A stretch of 64,000 nucleotides of DNA from Rs1 sp000416275 (GTDB lineage Bacteria; Pseudomonadota; Gammaproteobacteria; Pseudomonadales; Balneatricaceae), in assembly GCA_965243635.1 (NCBI GenBank), contig OZ251574.1, positions 3,906,001-3,970,000 on the forward strand. The letters are read 5' to 3'. The notes below the pieces were generated by a model, which saw nothing but the letters and a program-made list of their open reading frames with translations, was not told where the DNA came from and ran no database searches. Of the stretch, positions 33,561 to 42,724 are shown in pieces (the stretch's first letter is position 1; every line of letters begins with the position of its first letter). Made by a program: the position numbers and the translations under genes.

Positions 33561-33950
33561 TTGATTGTTTTTACCATAAAGAACTCCCGCAGTAACACTG
33601 TATATGTTGGCACCACGACAAATAGTATCGAAGAGCGTTGGACTTTATTCCAACTAGCGAAAGATGCCGAGATAGATGCTCCTCTCTATAAAGACATGCG
33701 TCACTATGGTGTCGCTTGCTTTAGCATTGAAGAATATGACTATGCTGATAGCCGAGCTGAACTCGCTGAACTCTTTGTCGAAGCCATGGAACAATACGAC
33801 GGCGTAAGCTTGAAAGGCATGAAAACCATGCTGCCTAGAACTGCTGTCTACCCAACCAGCGAAGGAGCTGTACCTGCAGCTAAAGCCGCGACAGCCAAAG
33901 CCGCGATAAAAAGCGCCGCCACTGCCGCTAAAAAAAAAGTGAAGAAATAA
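33561..33950 (+). CDS. GIY-YIG nuclease-fold protein with lysine/alanine-rich tail
   Basis: From a TTG codon the protein has 129 residues. The N-terminal 85 resemble a GIY-YIG domain: IVFTIKNSRSNTVYVGTTTN (Y-x-G at about 13-17), SIEERW with the conserved Arg, PLYKDMRHYGVACFSIEEYD, then RAELAELFVEAMEQYDGVSL with the likely metal Glu. The last 30 residues are an AAKAATAKAAIKSAATAAK tail like histone H1 or HU tails, suited to DNA binding. It stops just after nine A residues at 33930-33938, where a -1 slip would enter the frame of the next entry. Confidence 0.7.
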   Translation: MIVFTIKNSRSNTVYVGTTTNSIEERWTLFQLAKDAEIDAPLYKDMRHYGVACFSIEEYDYADSRAELAELFVEAMEQYDGVSLKGMKTMLPRTAVYPTSEGAVPAAKAATAKAAIKSAATAAKKKVKK

Positions 33951-34003
33951 TAGAGGAAGAATCCCACACCTCAGTTTCGATACACGGCACAACCACTAGA
34001 CTA

Positions 34004-34234
34004 ATGGCTAGCAACAGATCTGCACAAGAGATCGAGCCGATGGTTAAGCTCAAGCTGGCCACGGGGCGAACCGGTTCAGCGATCCGAGAAAAGAAAATCA
34101 AGGAGAGCATTGAGCTAGAAAAAGCAGCTCGCACGGCACTAAAGCTTAAGCAAATTTCTGAACAAGCAGATGAAATGAAAGCGATCTTGGCCAATTTAGA
34201 TGCGCGAGGTTCCAGCTTAAGAAAAAGGTATTAA
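34004..34234 (+). CDS. Basic coiled-coil protein or -1 frame extension of the GIY-YIG gene
   Basis: The ATG-started frame gives 76 residues rich in K, E and A (KLKLATGRTGSAIREKKIKE, then KAARTALKLKQISEQADEMK), a helical, probably coiled-coil protein. No ribosome site precedes the ATG. The frame is open back to the A9 run at 33930-33938 in the -1 frame of the GIY-YIG gene (reading SEEIIEEESHTSVSIHG before the ATG). It may therefore be a second half made by frameshifting, or the real C-terminus if the A run is miscounted. Confidence 0.45.
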   Translation: MASNRSAQEIEPMVKLKLATGRTGSAIREKKIKESIELEKAARTALKLKQISEQADEMKAILANLDARGSSLRKRY

Positions 34235-34493
34235 CAGTACCTACGAAAACCAAGCCAGCACTATTTAGTAGCTGGCATGACAAACTGTTACAGAGCATAA
34301 CTCCCCGTAAACCACCACCCGAAATAGCTTCGCTAGCGCCGCGATTATCGCTACTTTCAGCCCTCCCAACCAGTAGATAACAGACCACAGCTCGCTGAGC
34401 AGTATGCTATCATCAGCTTATTACATGCATGATCCACGGCCGTCAACCAACCGGTTTAGCTCGCGGATCTCAATTTAAAATGGACCTGGCATA

Positions 34494-35060
34494 ATGACGA
34501 TTGCGGACAAACTCAAATGGGATGCTAAATACACTAGTATGCACCCCTCTAGACCTAGCCCTCCACCCTCTTTAGCCGCTAACATTCAGCACCTTAAGAC
34601 CGGCAGACTATTAGACGTAGCTTGCGGCGAGGGCGCGGCGGCATTAGCTCTAAGCAAAGATCCACAGTTTCAAGTAACCGCTGTTGACGTCTCTGAGATC
34701 GGATTAAAAAACTTACAGATTTTTGCCTCTGAACAGGGCTGCAAACTCACCACTTGCCATCAGGATTTAGATGATTTATCGGCACTTCAAGACCTGGGCG
34801 AATTCGATAGCATTACCGTTTTTAGATATAAACCTAGCATCGAGTTAATATTCACTTTAACGGCGATGCTCAGCCCCAGAGGACGTTTAATCATCAGCAC
34901 TTTCAATGGCCGTCATCATTTGGAAACCGGCTTTGCGGCAAAATTTTGCTTAACCGAAGGCGAATTCTTAAAGCTAGCTTTGCCAGCCACTTTAATTTGC
35001 TACTCATCCTCCCAGCAACTGCCCTTTACCGACAGCTATGTATTTGAGCGCAACCGCTAA
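34494..35060 (+). CDS. Class I SAM-dependent methyltransferase
   Basis: The 188-residue protein has motif I LLDVACGEGAAALAL (about 38-52), motif II TAVDVSEIGLKNLQ (about 62-75), an acidic DLDD loop and a DSITVFRYKPS segment in place of the usual D/N-P-P-Y motif, then LSPRGRLIISTFNG (about 136-149). It resembles TehB/UbiG-like small-molecule methyltransferases rather than nucleic-acid enzymes. The substrate is unknown. It lies 443 bases before valS. Confidence 0.82.
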   Translation: MTIADKLKWDAKYTSMHPSRPSPPPSLAANIQHLKTGRLLDVACGEGAAALALSKDPQFQVTAVDVSEIGLKNLQIFASEQGCKLTTCHQDLDDLSALQDLGEFDSITVFRYKPSIELIFTLTAMLSPRGRLIISTFNGRHHLETGFAAKFCLTEGEFLKLALPATLICYSSSQQLPFTDSYVFERNR

Positions 35061-35503
35061 GCTTTCAGCAAGCTTACACACTGCAGCTTGCCTGGCGATC
35101 ACCGCACTTACTAACCATTGGCTAGCTGAGCTTGCTCTGCAAAGCGATAAGAGGGTTTTACTCTCCACCAATCGCCACCAATCACCATTAATCGTCATTA
35201 TTCAGCACTGGACTACAGCCCTATTTTTCGCTATTGCTATTTTTCAGCAAATCTCGCCAGCCAAGGGTTAACTAAATTGTGCTATATCTAATAATCACGC
35301 CCTCAATGCGGCGATCGACTATTATCCCCACTAGACACAAGGTATAATTTGCCACTTTTTTACGGTAGTTCCGTAATGTATTTCAGCTGTATGGCCGTTG
35401 ATTGGCGACAAACATTTGTCAGCCGAAGGTAAACCGCCATAAGATATTTTTTTACTGCGCCATGAGTTCACTCAGGGCCTTTTTAAAGTTAGAGATCAAA
35501 CCA
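35061..35503. other. Upstream region of valS
   Basis: A TATAAT at 35343-35348 is a plausible -10 element for valS, although no good -35 lies 17 bases upstream. Another frame (35038-35271) overlaps the methyltransferase and lacks a ribosome site, and I do not accept it as a gene. No T-box-like structure was recognised. Confidence 0.35.
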
Positions 35504-38359
35504 ATGGATAAGACTTACCAACCCGCTAGCATAGAAACCTCTTGGTACAAAACTTGGGAGGACAATAATTACTTTGCTCCAAGTGGCAAAGGTGAAGCTT
35601 ATTCAATGGTGATTCCACCGCCAAACGTCACCGGCAGCCTGCACATGGGCCACGCTTTTCAGCACACCATCATGGATACATTAGTGCGCTACCAACGCAT
35701 GCAAGGTAAAAACACTTTGTGGCAAGTAGGTACTGACCACGCGGGCATCGCCACGCAAATGATCGTAGAGCGCAAGCTCGCCGCCGACACTGGCCAGACC
35801 CGTCACGATTTGGGCCGCGCCGCGTTTACTGACAAAATATGGGAGTGGAAGGAGGAGTCCGGTGGCAACATCACTCGCCAGATGCGCCGCTTAGGCAACT
35901 CAGTTGACTGGGATAATGAGCGCTTCACCATGGATCCTAAATTCCAGGAGTCTGTGGAAGAGGCATTTATCAGTCTCTACGATGAAGGCTTGATCTATCG
36001 CGGCAAAAGGCTGGTCAATTGGGACCCTAAACTGCAGACCGCGATCTCCGATCTTGAAGTGGAGAGCAAGGAAATCAAAGGCAAAATGTGGTATTTGCGC
36101 TATCCGCTGGCAGATGGTGTAACCACCGATGCGGGCGATGATTATATTGTAGTTGCCACCACTCGCCCCGAGACCATGTTTGGCGACACCGCCGTCGCGG
36201 TCAACGCCCAAGATCCTCGCTTTCAAAGCATCATTGGCAAAGAGATCATCCTGCCATTAGTCGGTCGTCGCATTGCTATTATCGCCGACGATCACGCCAA
36301 TATGGAGAAGGGTACCGGCTGTGTAAAAATAACCCCTGCACACGACTTTAACGATTACGAAGTCGGCAAACGTCGCAAATTACCGATGATTAACGTGCTA
36401 ACTTTCTCCGCTGAAATTCGCGAAGTGGGTCAGGGCTTTAACAGTGACGGCACCCTCAACAGCGAGATCAACTGCCATATCCCCGAAAAATATCACCACA
36501 TGGAACGCTTCGCGGCACGTCGTGAAGTGGTTGCCGATTTTGAAGCGCTAGGGTTTTTGGTAAAGATCGAAGAAAACAACATGACCATCCCCTACGGCGA
36601 TCGCGGCGGAGTGGTTATTGAACCGATGTTAACCGATCAGTGGTTTGCCGATGCTAAAACACTGGCAAAGCCAACGATTGAGGCCGTGGAAAACGGCGCG
36701 ATTAAATTCGTGCCCAAGCAGTACGAAAACATGTTCTTCTCTTGGATGCGCGACATCCAAGATTGGTGTATTTCCCGCCAGTTGTGGTGGGGCCATCGCA
36801 TCCCGGCATTTTACGATGCCCAGGGCAAAGTCTATGTAGCGAGCAGCGAGAGCGCAGCGCGCGAGAAATACAACTTGGGCAGCAAAGTGACCCTGACCCA
36901 AGACAATGATGTCTTAGATACTTGGTTCAGTTCAGGCCTATGGAGCTTCGCTACCATGGGCTGGCCTGAGCAGAGTGACAAGCTTGAGACCTTCCACCCA
37001 ACCGATACACTAGTTACCGGCTTTGACATCATCTTCTTCTGGGTTGCCCGAATGATGATGATGAGCATGCACTTGTGCAAAGATAGACAAGGCAAACCGC
37101 AAATCCCCTTCAAAACGGTCTATATTACCGGTTTGGTACGCGATGAAAGCGGCGAAAAAATGTCTAAAACTAAAGGCAACGTGCTTGATCCGCTCGACAT
37201 GATTGACGGCATCAGTCTAGAAGATCTATTGGCCAAGCGCACCGGTAATATGATGCAGCCGCAAATGGCCGCCAAAATCCGCAAGCGCACCGAAAAAGAA
37301 TATGCGGATGGCATCCCCGCGCACGGCACCGATGCACTGCGTTTCACCTTGGCGGCGCTCGCCTCAACCGGTCGCGATATCAACTGGGACATGAAGCGCC
37401 TAGAAGGCTATCGCAATTTCTGCAACAAGATTTGGAACGCCGCTCGCTACGTAGAAATGAACACCGCAGGTGAAGACTGCGGCCAAAATGGTGCAGAGGT
37501 TGAACTGTCTCTCGCCGATCGCTGGATAAGTAGCAAACTACAGCAGATCGAAATTGACGTCGCCAGACACATTGAGGAATACCGCTTAGATTTAGCAGCG
37601 CAAACTTTATATGACTTCATCTGGAACGAATACTGTGGCTGGTATCTAGAGCTATCTAAGCCGGTATTATGGAACGAGGAGGCGACAGAATTGCAAAAGC
37701 GCGGTACCCGCCGCACTTTAGTACAGGTATTAGAAGTGATCATGCGTTTGACTCACCCGATTATGCCGTTCATCACCGAAGAAATTTGGCAGTCGATTAA
37801 AACACTGGCTGGCGTTAGCGGCGACAGCATCATGCTGCAAAGCTATCCAAAAGCCGACCTCAGTAAAATTGATTTGGCCGCCGAAGCTGATATCGATTGG
37901 TTAAAAGGGGTGATTACTGGGGTGCGCAACATTCGCGGCGAAATGGGCATTTCCCCGGCCAAAGAGCTGACAGTATTAATAAATAACGGCAGCGAAGAAG
38001 ATCGACAACGCTTAGCTGCTAACCGTAATTTCTTAATGAAACTGGCCTCTCTGGAGCAAATCACCTGGCTAAACCCAGGGGATCAAGCACCTATGTCATC
38101 GACGCAGCTAGTCGGCAAGATGGAAGTGCTTGTACCGATGGCTGGATTGATTGACAAAGATGCTGAAGTGTCTCGTCTCAATAAAGAGCTTGAAAAGCTA
38201 GACAAAGAGATCGGCCGTATTGAAGGTAAGCTTGGCAACCAGAAGTTTGTCGCTAACGCACCCGAGGCGGTGGTCGCTAAAGAGCGCGAAAAGATCGCCG
38301 ACTTTAAAGCGGCACAGGACAAACTTATTGAGCAGCGTGAAAAAATCGCGGCACTTTAA
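35504..38359 (+). CDS. valS: Valyl-tRNA synthetase
   Basis: From MDKTYQPASIETSWY the protein is 951 residues, the same length as E. coli ValRS. The class I HIGH motif is NVTGSLHMGHA (about 40-50) and KMSKS is EKMSKTKGNV (about 547-556). The editing domain (about 190-350) contains VATTRPETMFGDTAVAV, and a tRNA-binding coiled coil closes the protein (LNKELEKLDKEIGRIEGKL). It charges tRNA-Val in the cytoplasm. The frame's longer start at 35402 adds 34 residues with no support. It is followed by a good terminator. Confidence 0.96.
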   Translation: MDKTYQPASIETSWYKTWEDNNYFAPSGKGEAYSMVIPPPNVTGSLHMGHAFQHTIMDTLVRYQRMQGKNTLWQVGTDHAGIATQMIVERKLAADTGQTRHDLGRAAFTDKIWEWKEESGGNITRQMRRLGNSVDWDNERFTMDPKFQESVEEAFISLYDEGLIYRGKRLVNWDPKLQTAISDLEVESKEIKGKMWYLRYPLADGVTTDAGDDYIVVATTRPETMFGDTAVAVNAQDPRFQSIIGKEIILPLVGRRIAIIADDHANMEKGTGCVKITPAHDFNDYEVGKRRKLPMINVLTFSAEIREVGQGFNSDGTLNSEINCHIPEKYHHMERFAARREVVADFEALGFLVKIEENNMTIPYGDRGGVVIEPMLTDQWFADAKTLAKPTIEAVENGAIKFVPKQYENMFFSWMRDIQDWCISRQLWWGHRIPAFYDAQGKVYVASSESAAREKYNLGSKVTLTQDNDVLDTWFSSGLWSFATMGWPEQSDKLETFHPTDTLVTGFDIIFFWVARMMMMSMHLCKDRQGKPQIPFKTVYITGLVRDESGEKMSKTKGNVLDPLDMIDGISLEDLLAKRTGNMMQPQMAAKIRKRTEKEYADGIPAHGTDALRFTLAALASTGRDINWDMKRLEGYRNFCNKIWNAARYVEMNTAGEDCGQNGAEVELSLADRWISSKLQQIEIDVARHIEEYRLDLAAQTLYDFIWNEYCGWYLELSKPVLWNEEATELQKRGTRRTLVQVLEVIMRLTHPIMPFITEEIWQSIKTLAGVSGDSIMLQSYPKADLSKIDLAAEADIDWLKGVITGVRNIRGEMGISPAKELTVLINNGSEEDRQRLAANRNFLMKLASLEQITWLNPGDQAPMSSTQLVGKMEVLVPMAGLIDKDAEVSRLNKELEKLDKEIGRIEGKLGNQKFVANAPEAVVAKEREKIADFKAAQDKLIEQREKIAAL

Positions 38360-38423
38360 ACTCTTCCTGCATGCCACTACTATAGATACTCAAAATAAAG
38401 AGCCTGAATAAAGAGTCAAAACT

Positions 38424-38448
38424 AAAAGAGCCTAGCGGCTCTTTTTTA
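38424..38448 (+). terminator. Rho-independent terminator of valS
   Basis: AAAGAGCC, a 4-base TAGC loop, GGCTCTTTTTT: an eight-pair stem with a T tract, 65 bases beyond the valS stop. Confidence 0.9.
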
Positions 38449-38460
38449 TTTATAGACTTC

Positions 38461-40187
38461 CTAGCCCGCATGTTGCACCAACTAGTCACTTGACAATAGT
38501 CACTCCATTTATAGCAGTGCCTTGCAAATTTTTCTTAAGCCGCTGGGTAGATCTAAAATTTCAGAAACTTTTAGTGGAGCTAAGTACACCGAACTGGTTG
38601 TTTTTCGAACAGCTCGTAGTCGGAAGCCAAACGCTGCCCTCGAACCTCAATGCTCGTGTTGTAAACTCTGAATTTTATCAAGATGCAGGGCTATCCAGGT
38701 TTGAGGAGTCTGCTGGAATAAAGAATGTCAGTGACGCGTTTTAGCAATTCAGAAACGGGGCAAGAACTTGGCAACATCAGTTTCACTCTATCTTTATACT
38801 GAACAATTCGCACCGCAATTTTGAATAGTTTTAAGCGTATTGTACCCATTTCTGCTCGCTCTAATACCGTACCCTTTAATGTTTCTAATCGGAATTCATG
38901 CATTAATACATAGGCCGCAGCAGAGTAGAAAAGCCGCAATTGATTTGCCAAAAAGCCTTGATCAGAAGTGCGATCACAGGCCATATCATTTTTCAGCTGC
39001 TTGATGAAATTTTCGTCTTGTCCTCGAGCGCAATAAAAATCACAGTACAGGGTCTCAGGACTGGCATTGGTAATAGAGGTGACAATATAACGAGGGTTCT
39101 TGCCTAGCAGGTTCACTTCTGCTTTTACAATTAAACGACATTCAATACCCATCCAGCTTTTGGCTTTATAGTCTAACTCGTCATATAAGCGCACTTTATA
39201 GGGTTCTGGTTGACCTACCAACTTTGCGTTGTGGCGCTTCTCATCAAGGCAGTGTTTAGCGGCTGTTAGTAAAGAACTCGCCATGGGAGACAACGCTTTA
39301 TTACCGGGCACACCAAAGATAAAGTCCATGTTGTCATCATCTTGACTTAATTGCATTAATTCAGGGTTGGAGAAGTGGCCGTCGCCACGTAAAACGATGT
39401 GAACGTTGGCCCAGCGCGATCTAATTTGTTGTATAACGCGTTTCATTATCATCGCATTTTCTGCCCCTGTAGGGCGTTTACCTGGACGAAGATAGGTACC
39501 AATCAACTTCCCGCTAAAACCCTCAAAAATGGTAAGTGGCAGATAGCCATAATGGCCGTAATAACGATTGAACAATGCCAGTTCTTGTTGGCCATATACT
39601 TGATCTTCAGTGTGATCCATATCAAGAATGATGATGCTGGGATCTTTGCTATAGCTATCCATGAAATGATCAATAAACGCTTGAGCCATGCGGTATAAAT
39701 CTTTGCTATCAACATTTTGGCCTAATCGAGTGAAAGTTGATCCGTGGGCCAAATCTTGTTCTTCGTCTAATGGCTTTTTTCCCAGAGCCAGTTTAAACAT
39801 AGGGTCTTTGCGTAGAGAGTTAGAATCGTTAGCATCTTCATAGCCACAGGCAAGCTGGATAGTTCTTTGAGTAATGAGATCCTGCATAGAGTGCTTGATA
39901 TGTGTTTGTCTGCGAGAGTCGCTGATAGCAGCGGCAAGTTTGGTTAGCAGTTGACTTTGAAGTGCCGTCTCCCGCATCAGTATTGCACCAAAATCAGATG
40001 ACATAGAGCCACCATCAAAACTGGCGCGTACAGTAAGTCCGTCAACAGGGTGGAAATTAAGTGGGGATTGTATAAAATTGGGCATGGTAAGTTCCGGGTT
40101 ACTTCATCCGAAGTAGTTTTGTGGTAAACCCTATTCTATCAAGGGATAGGGCGGAACTTACCATTTTTCATGCAATATGCGGGCTAG
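38461..40187 (-). mobile_element. IS1380-family insertion sequence
   Basis: Terminal inverted repeats CTAGCCCGCATGTTGCA (38461-38477) and its near reverse complement TGCAATATGCGGGCTAG (40171-40187) match at 16 of 17 bases and enclose 1727 bases with one transposase gene on the minus strand, the size expected for IS1380. Flanking bases (ACTTC left, AAGTG right) do not form an evident direct target duplication. It lies between the valS terminator and the stop of a BKACE gene. Confidence 0.88.
38691..40085 (-). CDS. IS1380-family transposase
   Basis: The 464-residue protein has a complete DDE catalytic core: the first Asp in SIIILDMDHTEDQVYG (about 150-165), the second in HIVLRGDGHFSNPELM (about 229-244) and the Glu in FYCARGQDENFIKQLKND (about 347-364, the Y-x-x-R-x-x-x-E-N box). 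No frameshift or internal stop is seen, so the element may still be active. The start codon lies about 100 bases inside the right terminal repeat. Confidence 0.93.
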   Translation of the reverse strand: MPNFIQSPLNFHPVDGLTVRASFDGGSMSSDFGAILMRETALQSQLLTKLAAAISDSRRQTHIKHSMQDLITQRTIQLACGYEDANDSNSLRKDPMFKLALGKKPLDEEQDLAHGSTFTRLGQNVDSKDLYRMAQAFIDHFMDSYSKDPSIIILDMDHTEDQVYGQQELALFNRYYGHYGYLPLTIFEGFSGKLIGTYLRPGKRPTGAENAMIMKRVIQQIRSRWANVHIVLRGDGHFSNPELMQLSQDDDNMDFIFGVPGNKALSPMASSLLTAAKHCLDEKRHNAKLVGQPEPYKVRLYDELDYKAKSWMGIECRLIVKAEVNLLGKNPRYIVTSITNASPETLYCDFYCARGQDENFIKQLKNDMACDRTSDQGFLANQLRLFYSAAAYVLMHEFRLETLKGTVLERAEMGTIRLKLFKIAVRIVQYKDRVKLMLPSSCPVSELLKRVTDILYSSRLLKPG

Positions 40188-40201
40188 AAGTGAATCTGAT
40201 A

Positions 40202-41080
40202 TTAAAATTTCATACTGAACAGCTGCCTAAACTCCGCCGCGCTCATCGTTTCACGACCCATGCTACTCGCCGTATTGACTGCCTGCTTAACCAGCACCGC
40301 GTTATTGTAGGCAAATTGACCACGCATGTTGTACAAGTTATTTTCAAAACCGACCCGTACGTCTCCGCCTAGCGAGAGCGCGGCACTCACACAGCGATGC
40401 TCATCTCGACCAAAGGCACAAACCGCCCAGGGAGTGCTATCTTGGTGCTCGATGATAAAGGGGAATAACTCGCCAGGCTCGGAGTACTGACCCTGATTAT
40501 ATCGCCCCAGCACGAATAAGACATGATGTCGATTAGCGGGCAGCATTCCCTTAGATTTTAATTGATGATACCAAGTGACCTCCTCTGCTGTGTATAAAAT
40601 ATATTGCGCGACAATACCTTGCTGCGCGACCCAATGAAAAAATTCAGCAGCCGCTTCAAGCCCATTTTCAGAGGGCATAAATTCGCGCAGCGCAAACGAA
40701 GCGGCTTCGGGCTGGATGGCTTTAATCATCGCCATCTGCTGCGAAATAGAATAGATGCCTACTGCTTCCGTGGTGAGTTGCACCACTATATTATCACCGA
40801 CTGTCTCACGCAAACAGTCATAGAGCCGATGATTATCATCAATTTCTAGACTGTGACTAGCGTCCGCTTTTCGGGCGTGAGCATGCACCATAGTCGCTCC
40901 CGCCTGATAACTGAGCAGCGTATCCGCAGCCACTTGCGCTGCGGTTATAGGTAGATGAGCATGATCTTTTTTAGTTCTTCGCGCCCCATTTGGAGCGACG
41001 ATGATGATCGCCTTATCCGCTGCTGGCATAATTTTCTGCTCTTCATCAAAGAGCGTCTGAGGTGTCAAATGTTCGTTCAT
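40202..41080 (-). CDS. BKACE (3-keto-5-aminohexanoate cleavage enzyme-like) protein
   Basis: From MNEHLTPQTLFDEEQ the protein is 292 residues, a TIM barrel of the DUF849/BKACE family. Visible blocks are AIIIVAPNGARRTKKDHAHLP with the Asn/Gly start of strand 1, GATMVHAHARKA with the two metal-binding His residues (HxH), VQLTTEAVGIYS and GGDVRVGFENNL with the catalytic Arg/Glu pair. BKACE enzymes cleave a beta-keto acid with acetyl-CoA to acetoacetate and a new CoA thioester. It follows a class III aminotransferase by 17 bases, so the keto acid could come from an amino compound. GTG at 41089 is an alternative start. Confidence 0.88.
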   Translation of the reverse strand: MNEHLTPQTLFDEEQKIMPAADKAIIIVAPNGARRTKKDHAHLPITAAQVAADTLLSYQAGATMVHAHARKADASHSLEIDDNHRLYDCLRETVGDNIVVQLTTEAVGIYSISQQMAMIKAIQPEAASFALREFMPSENGLEAAAEFFHWVAQQGIVAQYILYTAEEVTWYHQLKSKGMLPANRHHVLFVLGRYNQGQYSEPGELFPFIIEHQDSTPWAVCAFGRDEHRCVSAALSLGGDVRVGFENNLYNMRGQFAYNNAVLVKQAVNTASSMGRETMSAAEFRQLFSMKF

Positions 41081-41106
41081 AGTAACCACTATTTTAATTG
41101 AAGAGT

Positions 41107-42453
41107 TCAGCTGAGGTCTAAATAACTAATTTTATCTAAAACTTGATCAATCGATTTGGCCAGTGTTTCGACTAAAAAATCCACATCTGTTTGCTCTACA
41201 ATATACGCGGGGGCGATAAGCAGATGATGACCCCGCCGACCATCGACAGATCCAGCTCCCGGATAACAGAGTAAACCATTTTCCATCATTTGCGCTTTGA
41301 GCTGCAAGTGAAACTGCGACGACACCGGCAAAGGTGACTTGTCAGCTTTATCTTGCACTATTTCAAGCCCTCTAAACAGCCCTCTACCTCGAATATCACC
41401 GATCATTGGATGCTCTGCAAAATAGTGCTGTAGCTGTTGCTCTAGATACTCTCCCCGACTGTTCACCTTGGATAAGAGCTGTTCTTCAACAATCACCTGC
41501 TGCACTGCCAAAGCCGCGGCACAGGCGGTCGGGTGACCAATGTAGGTATGCCCATGCTGAAAAAAACCAGTGCCACTGGCGATAGTAGCATGAATTTTTG
41601 CACTGACCAGCACCGCACCTATTGGCTGATAGCCAGCACCCAAGCCTTTCGCCATCGTCACGATATCGGGAACTATCCCCTCCTGCTCATAGGCGAACAA
41701 TGTACCCGTTCTGCCCATGCCGCACATCACCTCATCGAGAATCAGTAAGATGCCATGTTGCTGACAAATTTGAGCAATTTTTTTAAAGTAGCCCGGCACA
41801 CTCGGTACCGCACCTAAAGTGGCGCCAACCACCGGCTCCGCAATAAAGGCAATCACATTATCCGCCCCCATCTCAGCCAATTTTTGCTCAAGCTGCAGCG
41901 CCACGCGCTGACCATACTGCCATTCGGTCTCTCCCTCCCGCTGCCCTCTATACGCATAGCAAGGTGCGATATAATTAGCCTTGGTCAGTAGCGGCGCAAA
42001 AGGTTCACGCCGCCAAGGATTACCGCCTATGCTCAACGCTCCCAGCGTATTCCCATGGTAACTTTGCTCACGACTAATAAATAGAGACCGCTGCGGCTCA
42101 CCTTTTTCAAGGAAGTATTGGCGCGCTAACTTTAAAGCCGCTTCCACTGCTTCAGAGCCACCGCTAGTAAAATATACTTTACCCGTGCAACCTGGAGCTT
42201 GATCAACAAGAAACTCTGCCAATTGTTCAGCGGGCTCCGAGCTAAAAAATCCAGTGTGGGCAAAGGCAATTTTATCGATTTGGCTTTTAATTGCATCAAT
42301 AACCACCGGATGAGAGTGACCCAAGCTAGACACGGCAGCGCCGCCCGATCCATCTAAATAGCGCCTGCCGTTTTGATCGATAATATAAGGCCCATCTCCG
42401 CGGACGGCAATCGGCATGGTTGCATTACAATTGCGTTGAAATACAGCAGTCAT
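41107..42453 (-). CDS. Class III PLP-dependent aminotransferase
   Basis: From MTAVFQRNCNATMPIAV the protein has 448 residues. It shows YLDGSGGAAVSSLGHSHP (about 33-50), the PLP phosphate block FTSGGSEAVEAALKLAR, ILILDEVMCGMGRTG (about 230-244, D of D-E-V contacts the PLP ring) and TMAKGLGAGYQPIGA with the Schiff-base lysine. GGAG lies 8 bases before the ATG. Such enzymes act on omega-amino acids, 4-aminobutyrate, beta-alanine or taurine. Together with the BKACE gene it suggests a short amine-to-CoA catabolic route, under the divergent LysR regulator. The substrate is not determined. Confidence 0.9.
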   Translation of the reverse strand: MTAVFQRNCNATMPIAVRGDGPYIIDQNGRRYLDGSGGAAVSSLGHSHPVVIDAIKSQIDKIAFAHTGFFSSEPAEQLAEFLVDQAPGCTGKVYFTSGGSEAVEAALKLARQYFLEKGEPQRSLFISREQSYHGNTLGALSIGGNPWRREPFAPLLTKANYIAPCYAYRGQREGETEWQYGQRVALQLEQKLAEMGADNVIAFIAEPVVGATLGAVPSVPGYFKKIAQICQQHGILLILDEVMCGMGRTGTLFAYEQEGIVPDIVTMAKGLGAGYQPIGAVLVSAKIHATIASGTGFFQHGHTYIGHPTACAAALAVQQVIVEEQLLSKVNSRGEYLEQQLQHYFAEHPMIGDIRGRGLFRGLEIVQDKADKSPLPVSSQFHLQLKAQMMENGLLCYPGAGSVDGRRGHHLLIAPAYIVEQTDVDFLVETLAKSIDQVLDKISYLDLS

Positions 42454-42724
42454 TGATGATTCTCCAGAGTGAATTTTGACCATCCGCGCTTCAAGGACAC
42501 TCTGAAATTAGTCAGATGATCACTGCAAGCACTGAGCATTTGGCTCGCGTAGGGAGCTCTATTTAAATCAAGTTGCAGAAAATCTGCAATCGATTTATTA
42601 TCACTAGTCATGAGTAAATAGAATATCTAAACCTACAACAGTTACTTTTACTCAAGTCAAGAACAGCTGTAATTGACACCCGGCACCGCCCCAGAAACTG
42701 ATAGCTAACCGATCGAGAGCAACC

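Noticed and set aside
35038..35271. 77-aa frame between the methyltransferase and valS
   Set aside because: It overlaps the methyltransferase end by 23 bases, lacks a ribosome site and I recognise no family. It could be a small membrane protein but support is too weak.
35061..35503. T-box leader upstream of valS
   Set aside because: No T-box consensus or specifier hairpin is visible, and such leaders are not typical of gammaproteobacteria.
38456..40192. Target-site duplication around the IS1380 element
   Set aside because: ACTTC on the left and AAGTG on the right are not direct repeats, so no duplication is claimed.
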